From Macrococcoides canis (lineage in GTDB: Bacteria > Bacillota > Bacilli > Staphylococcales > Staphylococcaceae), in NCBI RefSeq assembly GCF_002119805.1, contig NZ_CP021059.1, forward strand, positions 1,860,001 to 1,924,000: a stretch of DNA of 64,000 bases, read 5' to 3'. Shown here piece by piece: positions 27,924 to 36,669 of the stretch. Every line of letters starts with the position of its first letter. The stretch's first letter is position 1. The notes beneath the pieces were generated by a model that did no database searches, was not told where the DNA came from, and was given only the letters and a program-made list of their open reading frames with translations. Made by a program: the position numbers and the translations under genes.

Positions 27924-28173
27924 TCAATCTTTCCTTTAAACCTTCAAACACTTCATCATGTGTCATTCTTTCTTTTGTTGTTCTGGCAATGATTTCAGAT
28001 TCTAATAAATATGCTTCATGAGATTCTGCTAACTTAGAATACTTATCAATACTCATCAACACCATTGTTCCATAACCATTCTTAGTTAGAAACACAGGTG
28101 CATCTTCTTTGATAACATCCTTCTCTATTTCTGCAAACTTATTTCTTAAGTCTGATACTGGTCTAATTTTCAT
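27904..28173 (-). CDS. Type II antitoxin, Phd/YefM family
   Basis: An 89-residue antitoxin with an N-terminal DNA-binding fold (MKIRPVSDLRNKFAEIEKDV, then PVFLTKNGYGTMVLMSIDKY, a Phd/YefM hallmark) and a charged C-terminal tail expected to wrap the toxin. AAAAAGGAG precedes the start. It is first in the operon, the usual order, and probably autoregulates it. Confidence 0.88.
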   Translation of the reverse strand: MKIRPVSDLRNKFAEIEKDVIKEDAPVFLTKNGYGTMVLMSIDKYSKLAESHEAYLLESEIIARTTKERMTHDEVFEGLKERLNGNKEI

Positions 28174-28190
28174 TATATTAGACTCCTTTT

Positions 28191-28237
28191 TATCATAATT
28201 TTATCTTTATTATATCATAATATTAATTGGTGTAATA
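28191..28237 (-). promoter_or_regulatory. Candidate promoter and operator of the toxin-antitoxin operon
   Basis: TATCATAAT occurs at 28191-28199 and 28213-28221, a 22-bp spacing that puts both on one DNA face. A minus-strand TATAAT lies at 28214-28209 with a weak TATTAC -35. This arrangement would suit repression by the antitoxin complex. Confidence 0.4.
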
Positions 28238-28260
28238 ATACAAAGTTTGTAGATGCAAAT

Positions 28261-28290
28261 ATTCTTTTCATATTATCACTTCTTTTATTT
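28261..28290. repeat. Direct repeat copy B flanking the toxin-antitoxin cassette
   Basis: Matches the dinB start region (27519-27548) at 29 of 30 bases. It lies 87 bp upstream of the antitoxin start, so the pair of copies brackets the whole toxin-antitoxin module. Confidence 0.85.
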
Positions 28291-28476
28291 AGTAACTTCT
28301 AAAAGATGCAACTTATTTCTAAGCAAAAAGCGGATAATCATACCTACTTTTCGATATAACTCGAACTATATTTGATATGTTATTTGAGGAATAGATATAA
28401 TAATGATAAATTATTTTATAAATAGACTATTTAATGAAACAAGGGTAAGTTATTTTATCTGAATAGGAGTAAATAT

Positions 28477-28989
28477 ATGGATTTATATACTGAATATGAT
28501 GATTTAATTAAAATCAGACCTTTAACCAAAGAAGATTTTAATTATGTTTTAAACTGGAGTAAAGATATCTCATTTTGTTCAGCAAATGACTGGGAAGAAA
28601 ATCGAAGCGAACAAGAGTTATACCATTGGTGGCTACATTGTGTAAATAATAAAGCTGATGATTTTATTCGATTAGGCATTGAATTGGATGATAAGTTAAT
28701 TGGATATGCAGATTTAGCATATATTAAGGGAAATTCAGCTGAATTAGGAATCGCAATTGGTGAAAGTAAACTATGGGGAAGAGGAATTGGATATTACTCT
28801 AGTCTCAGTATGATAGATTATGCTTCTACACATTTAGGCATTTCAATCTTTAATGCTGAAACACATGAAACAAATATACGTGCAAGAAAAATGCTAGAGA
28901 GACTAAGATTTAGAGAAGTTAGTAGAATTGGAAGTGAAAAATACCTAGGATCTGATAGCAAGCTAATACAGTACCAACTCTCATTGTAG
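28477..28989 (+). CDS. GNAT family N-acetyltransferase (RimJ/RimL-like)
   Basis: A 170-residue acetyltransferase. IRPLTKEDFNYVLNW at the start, the acetyl-CoA site GESKLWGRGIGYYSS (Q/RxxGxG/A type) and ETHETNIRARKMLERLRFRE near the end are typical of RimJ/RimL-like enzymes. The substrate is unknown; relatives modify proteins, amino acids or antibiotics. Low GC and its place beside the toxin-antitoxin pair suggest accessory DNA. Confidence 0.83.
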   Translation: MDLYTEYDDLIKIRPLTKEDFNYVLNWSKDISFCSANDWEENRSEQELYHWWLHCVNNKADDFIRLGIELDDKLIGYADLAYIKGNSAELGIAIGESKLWGRGIGYYSSLSMIDYASTHLGISIFNAETHETNIRARKMLERLRFREVSRIGSEKYLGSDSKLIQYQLSL

Positions 28990-29042
28990 AAATATTACGT
29001 TATAAAGAGCAATTGCGGAGAAACAAATAATGCTATTATGAT

Positions 29043-29100
29043 AAAATCCCGAACAATGCAGAAGAAAGAAGATTTCCTTAGCATTGTTCGGGATTTATTT
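29043..29100. terminator. Long hairpin terminator between convergent genes
   Basis: AAATCCCGAACAATGC at 29044-29059 pairs perfectly with its complement at 29081-29096 around a 21-nt loop. T-rich flanks serve the leftward methyltransferase gene and probably the rightward acetyltransferase gene. The arm resembles AAAATCCCGAAAATGC in the 2.7 kb palindrome. Confidence 0.8.
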
Positions 29101-29124
29101 ATGATAGAATCCTTATCCTATTTG

Positions 29125-30489
29125 TTATTTCGTCAACTTCACAACACACTCAACATGCGGCGTTTGCGGGAAGAGATCTACTGGTTTTACGTACTCTAAT
29201 TTATATCCTGCATCTGCGAACTTACGGCAGTCACGCGCACATGTTCCTGGATTACAGCTGACATAGACGATTGTTTTAGGGTTTTGTGAAATTAATGTCT
29301 GAATAAAGTCATCGTCTAATCCTTTACGTGGTGGATCGACGACTGCGACGTCAAACTTCACGCCTTGTTCGCTCCACTTCGGTAAGATTTCATCTGCTGA
29401 ACCTGTTTCAAAGTGTACGTTATCAATGCCATTCATCTTCGCGTTCTGCTTCGCCATCTTAATTGACTCATGCACGATTTCCATCGCATATACTTGTTCT
29501 GCATGCTGTGCAAGTGCAAGCGAGATTGTTCCGATTCCACAATAGGCATCGAGTACTGTTTCATGACCTTTTAAGTTTGCTGCTTCAAGTGCAAGTTTAT
29601 ATAGTGCTTCTGCTTGTGGTGTGTTCACCTGGAAGAACGAATTCGGTGATACTCTGAATTCTAGTCCTAGCATCTTATCTGTATAGTAAGGCGTTCCGTG
29701 TAATACTGTGTTGTTACGACCTAAAATCACGTTACCTTCTTGATTGTTAAAGTTTAATACAACGCTTTCAACGTTATCGATTGTGTTCACGATATCATGT
29801 GTAATTGATTCGATGTTTTGCAGACGCTTTTTGTTCGTTACTAATATGATCATTAATTGTCCTGTATAATGACCTCGTTTCACGACGATATGACGAATTT
29901 CTCCGTTATGGTTGCGCTCATTATAAGGCACGATATCATATTTACGTAATATATCTCTTACTTTCACAATTGCTTCATCGATTGCTTTATGCTGAATATA
30001 GAAATTCTCTACAGGAACGAGCTGATGACTGTTCTTTCTGAAGAATCCAGTTTCAACATTGCCGTTTAGCGATCGTACTGGTATCTGTGCTTTATTACGG
30101 TATTCATACGGATAATCCATACCGACAGTTTCCCATACTTTCACTTTATTAAATTTCCCTAGACGAATAAACGCACTTTCAACGAGATGCTGCTTAAACT
30201 TCAGCTGTGCATCATATGACATATGCTGCAAAGTCATCGTTCCTACTTGTCTGCCGATAATATCTTTCTCTTCAACACGGTCAGCGCTTGGCGTTAATAC
30301 TTTCTCAAGTCTTGCAAATCCAAATGTTTTGCCGACTTTCATGACTTTGATTGAGACCTCTTCTCCCGGAAGTGCACCTTCAACGAAGAACGGATAGTCG
30401 TCAATCTTTACAACCCCAGCACCTTCATGTGTTAAATCTACGACTGTTCCAGTAAGTACTTCATTTTTGTTAAAATTAATTTGTTTCAT
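29125..30489 (-). CDS. rlmCD: 23S rRNA (uracil-5-)-methyltransferase paralogue lacking Fe-S cysteines
   Basis: A second RlmCD/RumA-family protein (454 residues). The TRAM domain spans about 10-65; the SAM site has VLDAYCGIGTIS; the catalytic Cys412 lies in SCNPGTCARD. Where family members carry C...CGGC, this one reads IIGRQVGTMTLQHM, so the [4Fe-4S] ligands are gone. Synteny with dagK is like the staphylococcal rlmCD gene. Catalytic residues appear intact, so it is probably active. Confidence 0.88.
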   Translation of the reverse strand: MKQINFNKNEVLTGTVVDLTHEGAGVVKIDDYPFFVEGALPGEEVSIKVMKVGKTFGFARLEKVLTPSADRVEEKDIIGRQVGTMTLQHMSYDAQLKFKQHLVESAFIRLGKFNKVKVWETVGMDYPYEYRNKAQIPVRSLNGNVETGFFRKNSHQLVPVENFYIQHKAIDEAIVKVRDILRKYDIVPYNERNHNGEIRHIVVKRGHYTGQLMIILVTNKKRLQNIESITHDIVNTIDNVESVVLNFNNQEGNVILGRNNTVLHGTPYYTDKMLGLEFRVSPNSFFQVNTPQAEALYKLALEAANLKGHETVLDAYCGIGTISLALAQHAEQVYAMEIVHESIKMAKQNAKMNGIDNVHFETGSADEILPKWSEQGVKFDVAVVDPPRKGLDDDFIQTLISQNPKTIVYVSCNPGTCARDCRKFADAGYKLEYVKPVDLFPQTPHVECVVKLTK

Positions 30490-30497
30490 AATTGCTC

Positions 30498-32303
30498 CTA
30501 TTGTTTATTTGTACTAATTTCATATATTAAATAATCTCCGTCATAAGCTTGTGTTGCTGTCATGCCTTCTTGAATGTGGCGGATACCTTCTGGACTTGAT
30601 TTGAATCGGAATACCCCTTCTTGAACGAAAGAAAATGGGCGTTTCAGTTCAAAGTTTAAATCTGAATGCTTTATATAATCGATAATACACTGTCTCACTT
30701 CTAATGGTTCTATTTGCAGCTTCACTACAGACTCATCTTTTAATATCGGACAAAAATTTGTTCTGTAATCATTCGTAATGACCGTATAAATGTCATCATC
30801 AATAACAGGGCACCCTTCATACTGGAGGTCTACAACACGTTGACTGTTATTGATTGCTTCCCCGGTAGTTCCGTATCTTGCCTCTTGTGTAAGGTCGATA
30901 CTATATGTCAGTTCATAAAATAAATCCATATTATAGCTTGGAAATCCGGGGGCAGTAGACTTATTATCCTTCAATATGAACGGTTTGTCTATCTTATTAA
31001 AACAAGAGACACTCCATTCGACCCATTCTTTAAGTACTTTACCGCTTACTTGTACGACTGACATGATATTTGGAAAACGATAAATATTGATCGCATCCTT
31101 TAACGTCAGCGGGCCTTGTTTAATATCAATATAATCATTTACACCGTCACGTCCTGCTTTTATCGGTGCGCTTGTAGCTATTATATTCTTTACATTAAGG
31201 CCATCTCGTTTCGCTAACTGCATAAAGCTTTCTCTACCTGCCTGAGCAACGATTTGTGCTGCACGGCTGACACCAATTTGTGCGAAATAGCTTTCAATAT
31301 GCTGCTCTGAATAACCAATCGGCTGATTGATATAATTCAATATCGCTTCATGTGTCGCTTTATTTGCTGCTACGTACGCATCATTGATATGGATGGGTGA
31401 CTGCTTTAATGCATGTACTGTACTCTTGCCATCTACTATGTCAAATCCTGTTGCTGTCTTTTCAAGATGCAATATGATTTCTCCGAGATGACTGCCAAAA
31501 CACATTGGTTGCACACCATATGCATTAAATATCTTGCCTTGATTCACATCGATATGCGGTACGTCTATATAATCAGGTCCTGGGAAAGCTTGATGCGTAT
31601 GTCCAAATACAAATGCATCCACTGCATCAATTTGCGCCAGTTGATAGACCATATTCTCTGCACCTTCTATATGATCAAGCTGTTCCTTATCTAATCCCGT
31701 ATGCATTAACGCGATGACAACATCCGCACCTTGACTCTTCATCTGATGTGCATACTGATAGAGTGACTGATACATATCCTCTACAATTACTTTATCTCTT
31801 AGATGTCCTTCATCCCACTTTAATATTTGTTCAGGAACGACACCTGTTACACCAATCTTCACCTTCTCACCATCTGAAAAAGCTTTCTCAAACATCACAA
31901 ACGGTGTACCGACATAATCCCCATTAATATACTTCACATTGCAGTTTACAAATGGAAACTCTGCCTTCGTTATCGCTTCTTTCAAATAATCAAGTCCATA
32001 GTTAAACTCATGATTTCCGAATGTTGCCACGTCGTATTTAATCTCGTTCATCATGCGAACTGCTGGATGTACTTGTGGACGTATCTCCGCTGCATAATCT
32101 GCCAGAATATTGCCCTGCAGAATATCTCCGTTATCTACAACAACCGTCACTGCACCTTCAGCATCATTAATATGACGTATTTCATCAATCTTACTGCCCG
32201 CTAAAATCAATCCATTGTCCTGCGAATAAGTTTCCATAAAGTAATCATAAAGACTTACATGACTATGTGTATCTGTAGTTGCTAATATCGACAATTTATA
32301 CAT
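30498..32303 (-). CDS. Bifunctional metallophosphatase/5'-nucleotidase family protein
   Basis: An N-terminal calcineurin-like metallophosphoesterase domain has the metal ligands TTDTHSH, VVDNGDILQGN, TFGNHEFNYG and FGHTHQAFPG. The C-terminal 5'-nucleotidase domain spans about 330-590. There is no signal peptide or cell-wall anchor, so unlike surface AdsA it should be cytoplasmic, resembling YunD. The substrate (nucleotides or 2',3'-cyclic nucleotides) is not certain. It ends 9 bp before the rlmCD gene in the same direction. Confidence 0.85.
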   Translation of the reverse strand: MYKLSILATTDTHSHVSLYDYFMETYSQDNGLILAGSKIDEIRHINDAEGAVTVVVDNGDILQGNILADYAAEIRPQVHPAVRMMNEIKYDVATFGNHEFNYGLDYLKEAITKAEFPFVNCNVKYINGDYVGTPFVMFEKAFSDGEKVKIGVTGVVPEQILKWDEGHLRDKVIVEDMYQSLYQYAHQMKSQGADVVIALMHTGLDKEQLDHIEGAENMVYQLAQIDAVDAFVFGHTHQAFPGPDYIDVPHIDVNQGKIFNAYGVQPMCFGSHLGEIILHLEKTATGFDIVDGKSTVHALKQSPIHINDAYVAANKATHEAILNYINQPIGYSEQHIESYFAQIGVSRAAQIVAQAGRESFMQLAKRDGLNVKNIIATSAPIKAGRDGVNDYIDIKQGPLTLKDAINIYRFPNIMSVVQVSGKVLKEWVEWSVSCFNKIDKPFILKDNKSTAPGFPSYNMDLFYELTYSIDLTQEARYGTTGEAINNSQRVVDLQYEGCPVIDDDIYTVITNDYRTNFCPILKDESVVKLQIEPLEVRQCIIDYIKHSDLNFELKRPFSFVQEGVFRFKSSPEGIRHIQEGMTATQAYDGDYLIYEISTNKQ

Positions 32304-32413
32304 GCATATGCCACCTTTCCACTATTATTTTATAGGAAAATTTGATGTGCGTAAAAGATTATATATAACATAATGAGGGTAATATAAACCATCATATTTG
32401 AAGGAGTTTTGCT

Positions 32414-33247
32414 ATGTATCTTGATCTAAAAGGTAAAGTCGCAATAATCACAGGCGGGGCATCAGGGATAGGACGCGCTACAGCTTTACGCTATGCACAA
32501 GAAGGTGTAAATGTTGTTATCAATTATCATTCGAGAGAAGATGAAGCACAAGCTTTAATCGAAGCAATTCAGTCATATGGTGTCGAGGCACTGATGATTC
32601 AAGGAGACACAACCAATAAGAATGATATGGAACATCTCGTACAAGAGACGATCAAACACTTTGGTGAATTCCACATTTTCGTTAATAATGCAGGGATCCA
32701 GTCCGATGTTCAAAGCCATACGATGCCGATAGAAACATTTGATAAAGTAATCGATGTTAATTTACGTGGAACATTCATCGGGTGTCAACTCGCATTACGT
32801 CACTTTATGGAGAATAAATATAAAGGATCCATCATCAATATATCAAGCGTCCATGAAATTATACCGTGGCCACATTATGCGCATTACTGTGCAAGCAAAG
32901 GCGGCGTAAAATTACTGACTCAAAGTCTCGCGCTAGAATATGCCCGTGTACAAATACGCGTTAATAATATTGCTCCCGGCAGCATCAATACACCAATCAA
33001 CGCAGAGAATTTCAAGACGGAACAAGATAAGAAAGATGCTGATTTATTTGTGCCGATGGGATATGTTGCGGAACCTGAAGAAATCGCAAGTGTCGCTGCA
33101 TTTCTAGCCAGCAAGGAAAGTAAATATATTACCGGCCAGACGATTGTAGCAGACGGTGGTCTAAGCCTATATCCATCTCACCGAAACTTTGAACATGATG
33201 CACTGCTCGATGAATTTACGGATGAGATCAATGTAAAGACGAAATAA
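32414..33247 (+). CDS. Short-chain dehydrogenase, glucose 1-dehydrogenase-like
   Basis: A classical SDR of 277 residues. The cofactor motif is TGGASGIGRA (about 14-23); NNAG follows near 91-94; the catalytic Ser is in INISSVHE and the Tyr-x-x-x-Lys is YCASK. The region NIAPGSINTPIN and final TGQTIVADGG are typical of the glucose 1-dehydrogenase subgroup. The true substrate is unknown. AAGGAG lies upstream. Confidence 0.87.
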   Translation: MYLDLKGKVAIITGGASGIGRATALRYAQEGVNVVINYHSREDEAQALIEAIQSYGVEALMIQGDTTNKNDMEHLVQETIKHFGEFHIFVNNAGIQSDVQSHTMPIETFDKVIDVNLRGTFIGCQLALRHFMENKYKGSIINISSVHEIIPWPHYAHYCASKGGVKLLTQSLALEYARVQIRVNNIAPGSINTPINAENFKTEQDKKDADLFVPMGYVAEPEEIASVAAFLASKESKYITGQTIVADGGLSLYPSHRNFEHDALLDEFTDEINVKTK

Positions 33248-33305
33248 AATGATTACAAGATAATATTTAATCCTATATCGATAACTATCTAAACGGCAGA
33301 ACAAT

Positions 33306-33380
33306 GCCACAAGCAAAAACCGGACAAAAACTATAAATCAAAAAGTGATTTATTAGTCTTGCCCGGTTTTTGCATGTGGC
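33306..33380. terminator. Nested 75-bp hairpin between convergent genes
   Basis: The outer arms GCCACAAGCAAAAACCGG and CCGGTTTTTGCATGTGGC pair with one small bulge. Inside is a second stem ATAAATCA / TGATTTAT around AAAAG. It can fold on both strands and may end both the SDR gene and dagK, although it lacks a classical T-run at its base. Confidence 0.6.
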
Positions 33381-33408
33381 GGAACACTTCTGTTCCAGCC
33401 TCTCCATT

Positions 33409-34368
33409 TTAATCACGTACTACCTTTGTCATTTCTCGATACTCTTCTTCAATCTTACTCTTCTTCTCTGGGTTCAGCTGCTCAAGTAAGCTATAAACAT
33501 TAATATGACGTTCAAGGTTGATAAAGTGCGCTGGTAATATACCACCAAATTCTCCATCAACATTTAACTGTACCTTATCAAACGAAGACACTTTAATATC
33601 TTTAGCCTTAACATAACGTACTTTAGGATGTTTAATATGTTCACCTCTTGAAGCCAGCGTAAATATATGTCCGAATTCTGCAAAGTTCACTTTCTCTAAT
33701 ATTAATAACGTAAAGTAACCATCATTAATCGATGCATCCGGTACGAGCTTCTCAAAGCCGCCTACCGAATTTGTAAGACCGATCAGAAACATCATTGCTT
33801 CTCCGCTGAACACTTCACCATCATACTCGATACGAACATCACTCGCTTTAATTTCTGGGAGCATCTCTAATCCTTTGACGTAATAAGCAAGTGGTCCTAA
33901 TACAGTCTTCAATCGGCTTGGTGCTTCGTAGCTCACTTCTGTAATCTTTCCACCTCCAGCGATATTGATAAAATAACGATTATTCATTTTACCGACATCT
34001 ACTGATACTGTCTGTCCACTGACAATCACATCAACCGCTTCATCGATATCTTTCGGAATAAGCAACGCACGACCAAAGTCATTTACCGTTCCCATCGGTA
34101 TGACACCGATGTCCGGTCGATAGTCTTTTTCTGCGATACCGTTAATAACTTCGTTAATCGTACCGTCTCCACCGGCAGCGATCACTAGGTCAAACTTATC
34201 TTCAACTGCACGTTCTGCAGCAGCTGTTGCATCTCCTGCACGCTTTGTTGCATATGCACTTGTTTCATAACCTGCATCTTCCAACTTGATCAATACATCG
34301 GGTAATGCTTTCTTAAATAGCTCTCTCCCTGATGTTGGATTATAGATAATTCTGGCACGTTTTCTCAC
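33409..34368 (-). CDS. dagK: Diacylglycerol kinase DagK (DgkB)
   Basis: A soluble DGK-catalytic-fold lipid kinase recycling diacylglycerol released during lipoteichoic acid synthesis. ATP/Mg motifs AAGGDGTINEV and GVIPMGTVNDFGRAL and the C-terminal VDGEFGG are present. The start is GTG at 34368 (MRKRARIIYNP), 7 nt after AGGAGG; the GTG two codons earlier abuts it. The gene follows the HerA-like gene with a gap of about 10 bp. Confidence 0.94.
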   Translation of the reverse strand: MRKRARIIYNPTSGRELFKKALPDVLIKLEDAGYETSAYATKRAGDATAAAERAVEDKFDLVIAAGGDGTINEVINGIAEKDYRPDIGVIPMGTVNDFGRALLIPKDIDEAVDVIVSGQTVSVDVGKMNNRYFINIAGGGKITEVSYEAPSRLKTVLGPLAYYVKGLEMLPEIKASDVRIEYDGEVFSGEAMMFLIGLTNSVGGFEKLVPDASINDGYFTLLILEKVNFAEFGHIFTLASRGEHIKHPKVRYVKAKDIKVSSFDKVQLNVDGEFGGILPAHFINLERHINVYSLLEQLNPEKKSKIEEEYREMTKVVRD

Positions 34369-34379
34369 GTACACTCCTC

Positions 34380-35822
34380 CTAACGTCTTCTCGTTCCAAA
34401 TATGTTCCTTACAATCTCACGCCCAATTTGTCTGCCGACGCTCGTAAGTACGCTTGAAGCAATCTTTTCAAATTCTGATTTGCGTTTTCTTTTCGGCGCT
34501 GCTTTTTCTGCTTGCGCTTCATGCGTCTGCGCTTCTGCTTTCGATGCTTCTACTTTCTTCTGCAGTAATTCATACGCACTCTCGCGATCAACTGTTTCAT
34601 TATACTGTGCATGATATGGATTGTCTTCTATAACCTTTACTTTCACTTGTTCATCAATCACGCCAATCTTACTTTCAGGAGGGCGAATAAATGCACGCTC
34701 TACAATACTCGGCTGTCCTTCTTCATTCAGGCAGGAAATGAGTGCTTCACCTGTCTTCAATTCTCCAATAACAGATGCAACATCAATTTCAGGGTTTTGT
34801 CGGAATGTTTCAGCCGCACTGGCAACTGCCTTTTGATCACGTGGTGTAAATGAGCGTAAAGCATGCTGAACACGGTTGCCAAGCTGCCCTAATACTTCAT
34901 CAGGTAAGTCGATTGGATTTTGCGTAATAAAATATACACCGACGCCTTTTGAACGTACGAGACGTACTACTTGCTCCACCTGTGTCACAAATGACTTCGG
35001 TGCATCTTTAAATAACAGATGCGCTTCATCAAAGAAGAAGACAAGTTTCGGCTGATCCATATCTCCGACTTCCGGCAACGTCTCAAAGAGTTCTGTTAAT
35101 AACCAAAGCAGAAATGTAGAGTACAATACTGGTTTTGTGTATAAATTGTTGGCCATCAGGACGTTGATGACACCTTTATCATCTGCTGTCTCCATAAAGT
35201 CTGTTAACTTTAATGCCGGCTCCCCGAAGAACTGATCAGCACCTTGGGTTTCTAATGATAACAATTTACGTTGAATTGCACCTATCGACTGCTTCGTAAT
35301 ATTACCGTAGACACTGCTATATGCTGTCGCATTTTCAGCCATATCCTTTAATAATGCCTGTAGATCCTTAAGGTCTAACAGAAGCAGACCTTGTTCATCA
35401 CTAATCTTAAACGCAATATCTAATATACCCGACTGTGTATCATTCAATTCTAACAGACGACTTAACAGCATCGGTCCCATATCTGTAATCGTCGCTCTCA
35501 CAGGTGTACCTTGTTCACCAAATATATCCCATAACCTTACAGGAAAGGTCTGAGGTGAATAATCATCAATCTGCAAGTTCGTCAGTCGTTCCTGAATCTT
35601 ATCATTAACCGTCATCGGTTCAGCAATACTTGCCAGATCCCCTTTAATATCAGCTAGAAATACAGGCACTCCCGCTTTTGAAAACTGCTCAGCCATAACT
35701 TTTAACGTAACAGTCTTACCTGTTCCTGTCGCTCCTGCTATCAATCCATGACGATTTGCCATAGGAAGATTTAAATATATATCATGATCAGCTGTTTTAG
35801 CTATCTTTATATTATTCGTCAT
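34380..35822 (-). CDS. HerA/YjgR-like P-loop ATPase (DUF853)
   Basis: A FtsK/HerA-superfamily ATPase of 480 residues. Walker A is AGATGTGKTV near 28-37; Walker B is KLVFFFDEAHLLF; FITQNP and the Arg-finger-like GNRVQHALR follow. The C-terminal tail is Lys/Glu-rich and ends NIFGTRRR, the DUF853 pattern. The function in vivo is unknown. The start at 35822 sits 9 nt after GAGGG; the ATG at 35837 immediately precedes that site. Confidence 0.85.
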   Translation of the reverse strand: MTNNIKIAKTADHDIYLNLPMANRHGLIAGATGTGKTVTLKVMAEQFSKAGVPVFLADIKGDLASIAEPMTVNDKIQERLTNLQIDDYSPQTFPVRLWDIFGEQGTPVRATITDMGPMLLSRLLELNDTQSGILDIAFKISDEQGLLLLDLKDLQALLKDMAENATAYSSVYGNITKQSIGAIQRKLLSLETQGADQFFGEPALKLTDFMETADDKGVINVLMANNLYTKPVLYSTFLLWLLTELFETLPEVGDMDQPKLVFFFDEAHLLFKDAPKSFVTQVEQVVRLVRSKGVGVYFITQNPIDLPDEVLGQLGNRVQHALRSFTPRDQKAVASAAETFRQNPEIDVASVIGELKTGEALISCLNEEGQPSIVERAFIRPPESKIGVIDEQVKVKVIEDNPYHAQYNETVDRESAYELLQKKVEASKAEAQTHEAQAEKAAPKRKRKSEFEKIASSVLTSVGRQIGREIVRNIFGTRRR

Positions 35823-35896
35823 TTTGTTATCCCTCATTTTGTATTATCGAATACTTTTATTTTACATGAACAGCACGAATATGCAATTTTGATACA

Positions 35897-35927
35897 AAAA
35901 ATAGAGGGTGGAATCCACACCTCTTAA
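35897..35927 (-). terminator. Rho-independent terminator of the GrpB-family gene
   Basis: A GAGGTGTGG / CCACCCTC stem with a 3-nt loop, followed by a T-run on the minus strand. Confidence 0.75.
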
Positions 35928-36445
35928 TTGTTTAACCGATACCAGTATATCGCTTTTGCTTCAATTTCTTTTAAATATTCATCTTCTGCACGTTGAATGT
36001 CCTGCGTTCCACGTGTAAAATGATTTAATTTCTGCTTAAACTGCTTGTATGCGATACGCGCTTCATTATGCGTTCTTAAATAATCTCTTACCGCTAGCTT
36101 CTTCTCTAGACTATCGCAGTCTGAGCGTTCAATAATAAGAACGCTTATCTCTATATCGTTCTTATGTGCAGTAAATAATAGATACTTGTTATTTTTATCA
36201 AGTGAAGTTTGCGTTAATGAATAGCCGATCTGCTTCATCTGAGTGACATAATTATCAATCTTGTTCAAGTCCTTTACAACCGGCAATATTTCAACTGACG
36301 GTACGATACTTACTCCTTCAATAGAAGTACTGCCAATGTGATGTAATTCAACAATCTCATTACGAAAGACTTCTATCAGTTCTTTAGACGCATTGATATA
36401 TATATGATGATAGTCAAGGTCACTATATAATTTATAATCCAGCAT
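35924..36445 (-). CDS. GrpB/UPF0157 family nucleotidyltransferase-like protein
   Basis: A 173-residue protein with the family motif HHIGSTSIEGVSIVPSVEILPVV and the later RDYLRTHNEARIAYKQFKQ. The usual KPIID is SVEILP here, so a metal-binding Asp may be missing. Other members are associated with CoaE or are uncharacterised. GGAGG precedes the ATG. Confidence 0.82.
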   Translation of the reverse strand: MLDYKLYSDLDYHHIYINASKELIEVFRNEIVELHHIGSTSIEGVSIVPSVEILPVVKDLNKIDNYVTQMKQIGYSLTQTSLDKNNKYLLFTAHKNDIEISVLIIERSDCDSLEKKLAVRDYLRTHNEARIAYKQFKQKLNHFTRGTQDIQRAEDEYLKEIEAKAIYWYRLNN

Positions 36446-36465
36446 AGTATTCCTCCATACTTTGT

Positions 36466-36502
36466 AAACTACTTCGAATTTCGTGCTAATTTCAAGTAGT
36501 TT
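36466..36502. promoter_or_regulatory. Inverted repeat in a divergent intergenic region
   Basis: AAACTACTT (36466-36474) and AAGTAGTTT (36494-36502) form perfect 9-bp arms around a 19-bp AT-rich centre, just upstream of the GrpB-family start. It could be an operator for the divergent pair or an RNA hairpin in the leader; no regulator is identified. Confidence 0.35.
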
Positions 36503-36669
36503 ATCACATAATCTGTAATTTTTCTATGAATATTAATAATCTTTAGATAAATACAATATTTATTCATATACTATACCCATTCTTAACAAAAATAGTTATC
36601 ATCATCATATATTATTTATATTTATTATTTGATAAAATAATAATATCGATGAAACTGGAGGTCTAATTA

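Larger units (their letters stand above)
28174..28476. other. Gene-free AT-rich gap between the antitoxin and acetyltransferase genes
   Basis: It holds the toxin-antitoxin control region, direct-repeat copy B and an AT-rich stretch leading to the ribosome site of the acetyltransferase. After copy B the minus strand reads MKRIFAS and then stops soon, as expected of a dead copy of the dinB start. No other gene is seen. Confidence 0.6.

Noticed and set aside
28990-29042. Possible remnant of a mobile element next to the acetyltransferase gene
   Set aside because: No transposase fragment, inverted terminal repeat or target duplication could be found there.
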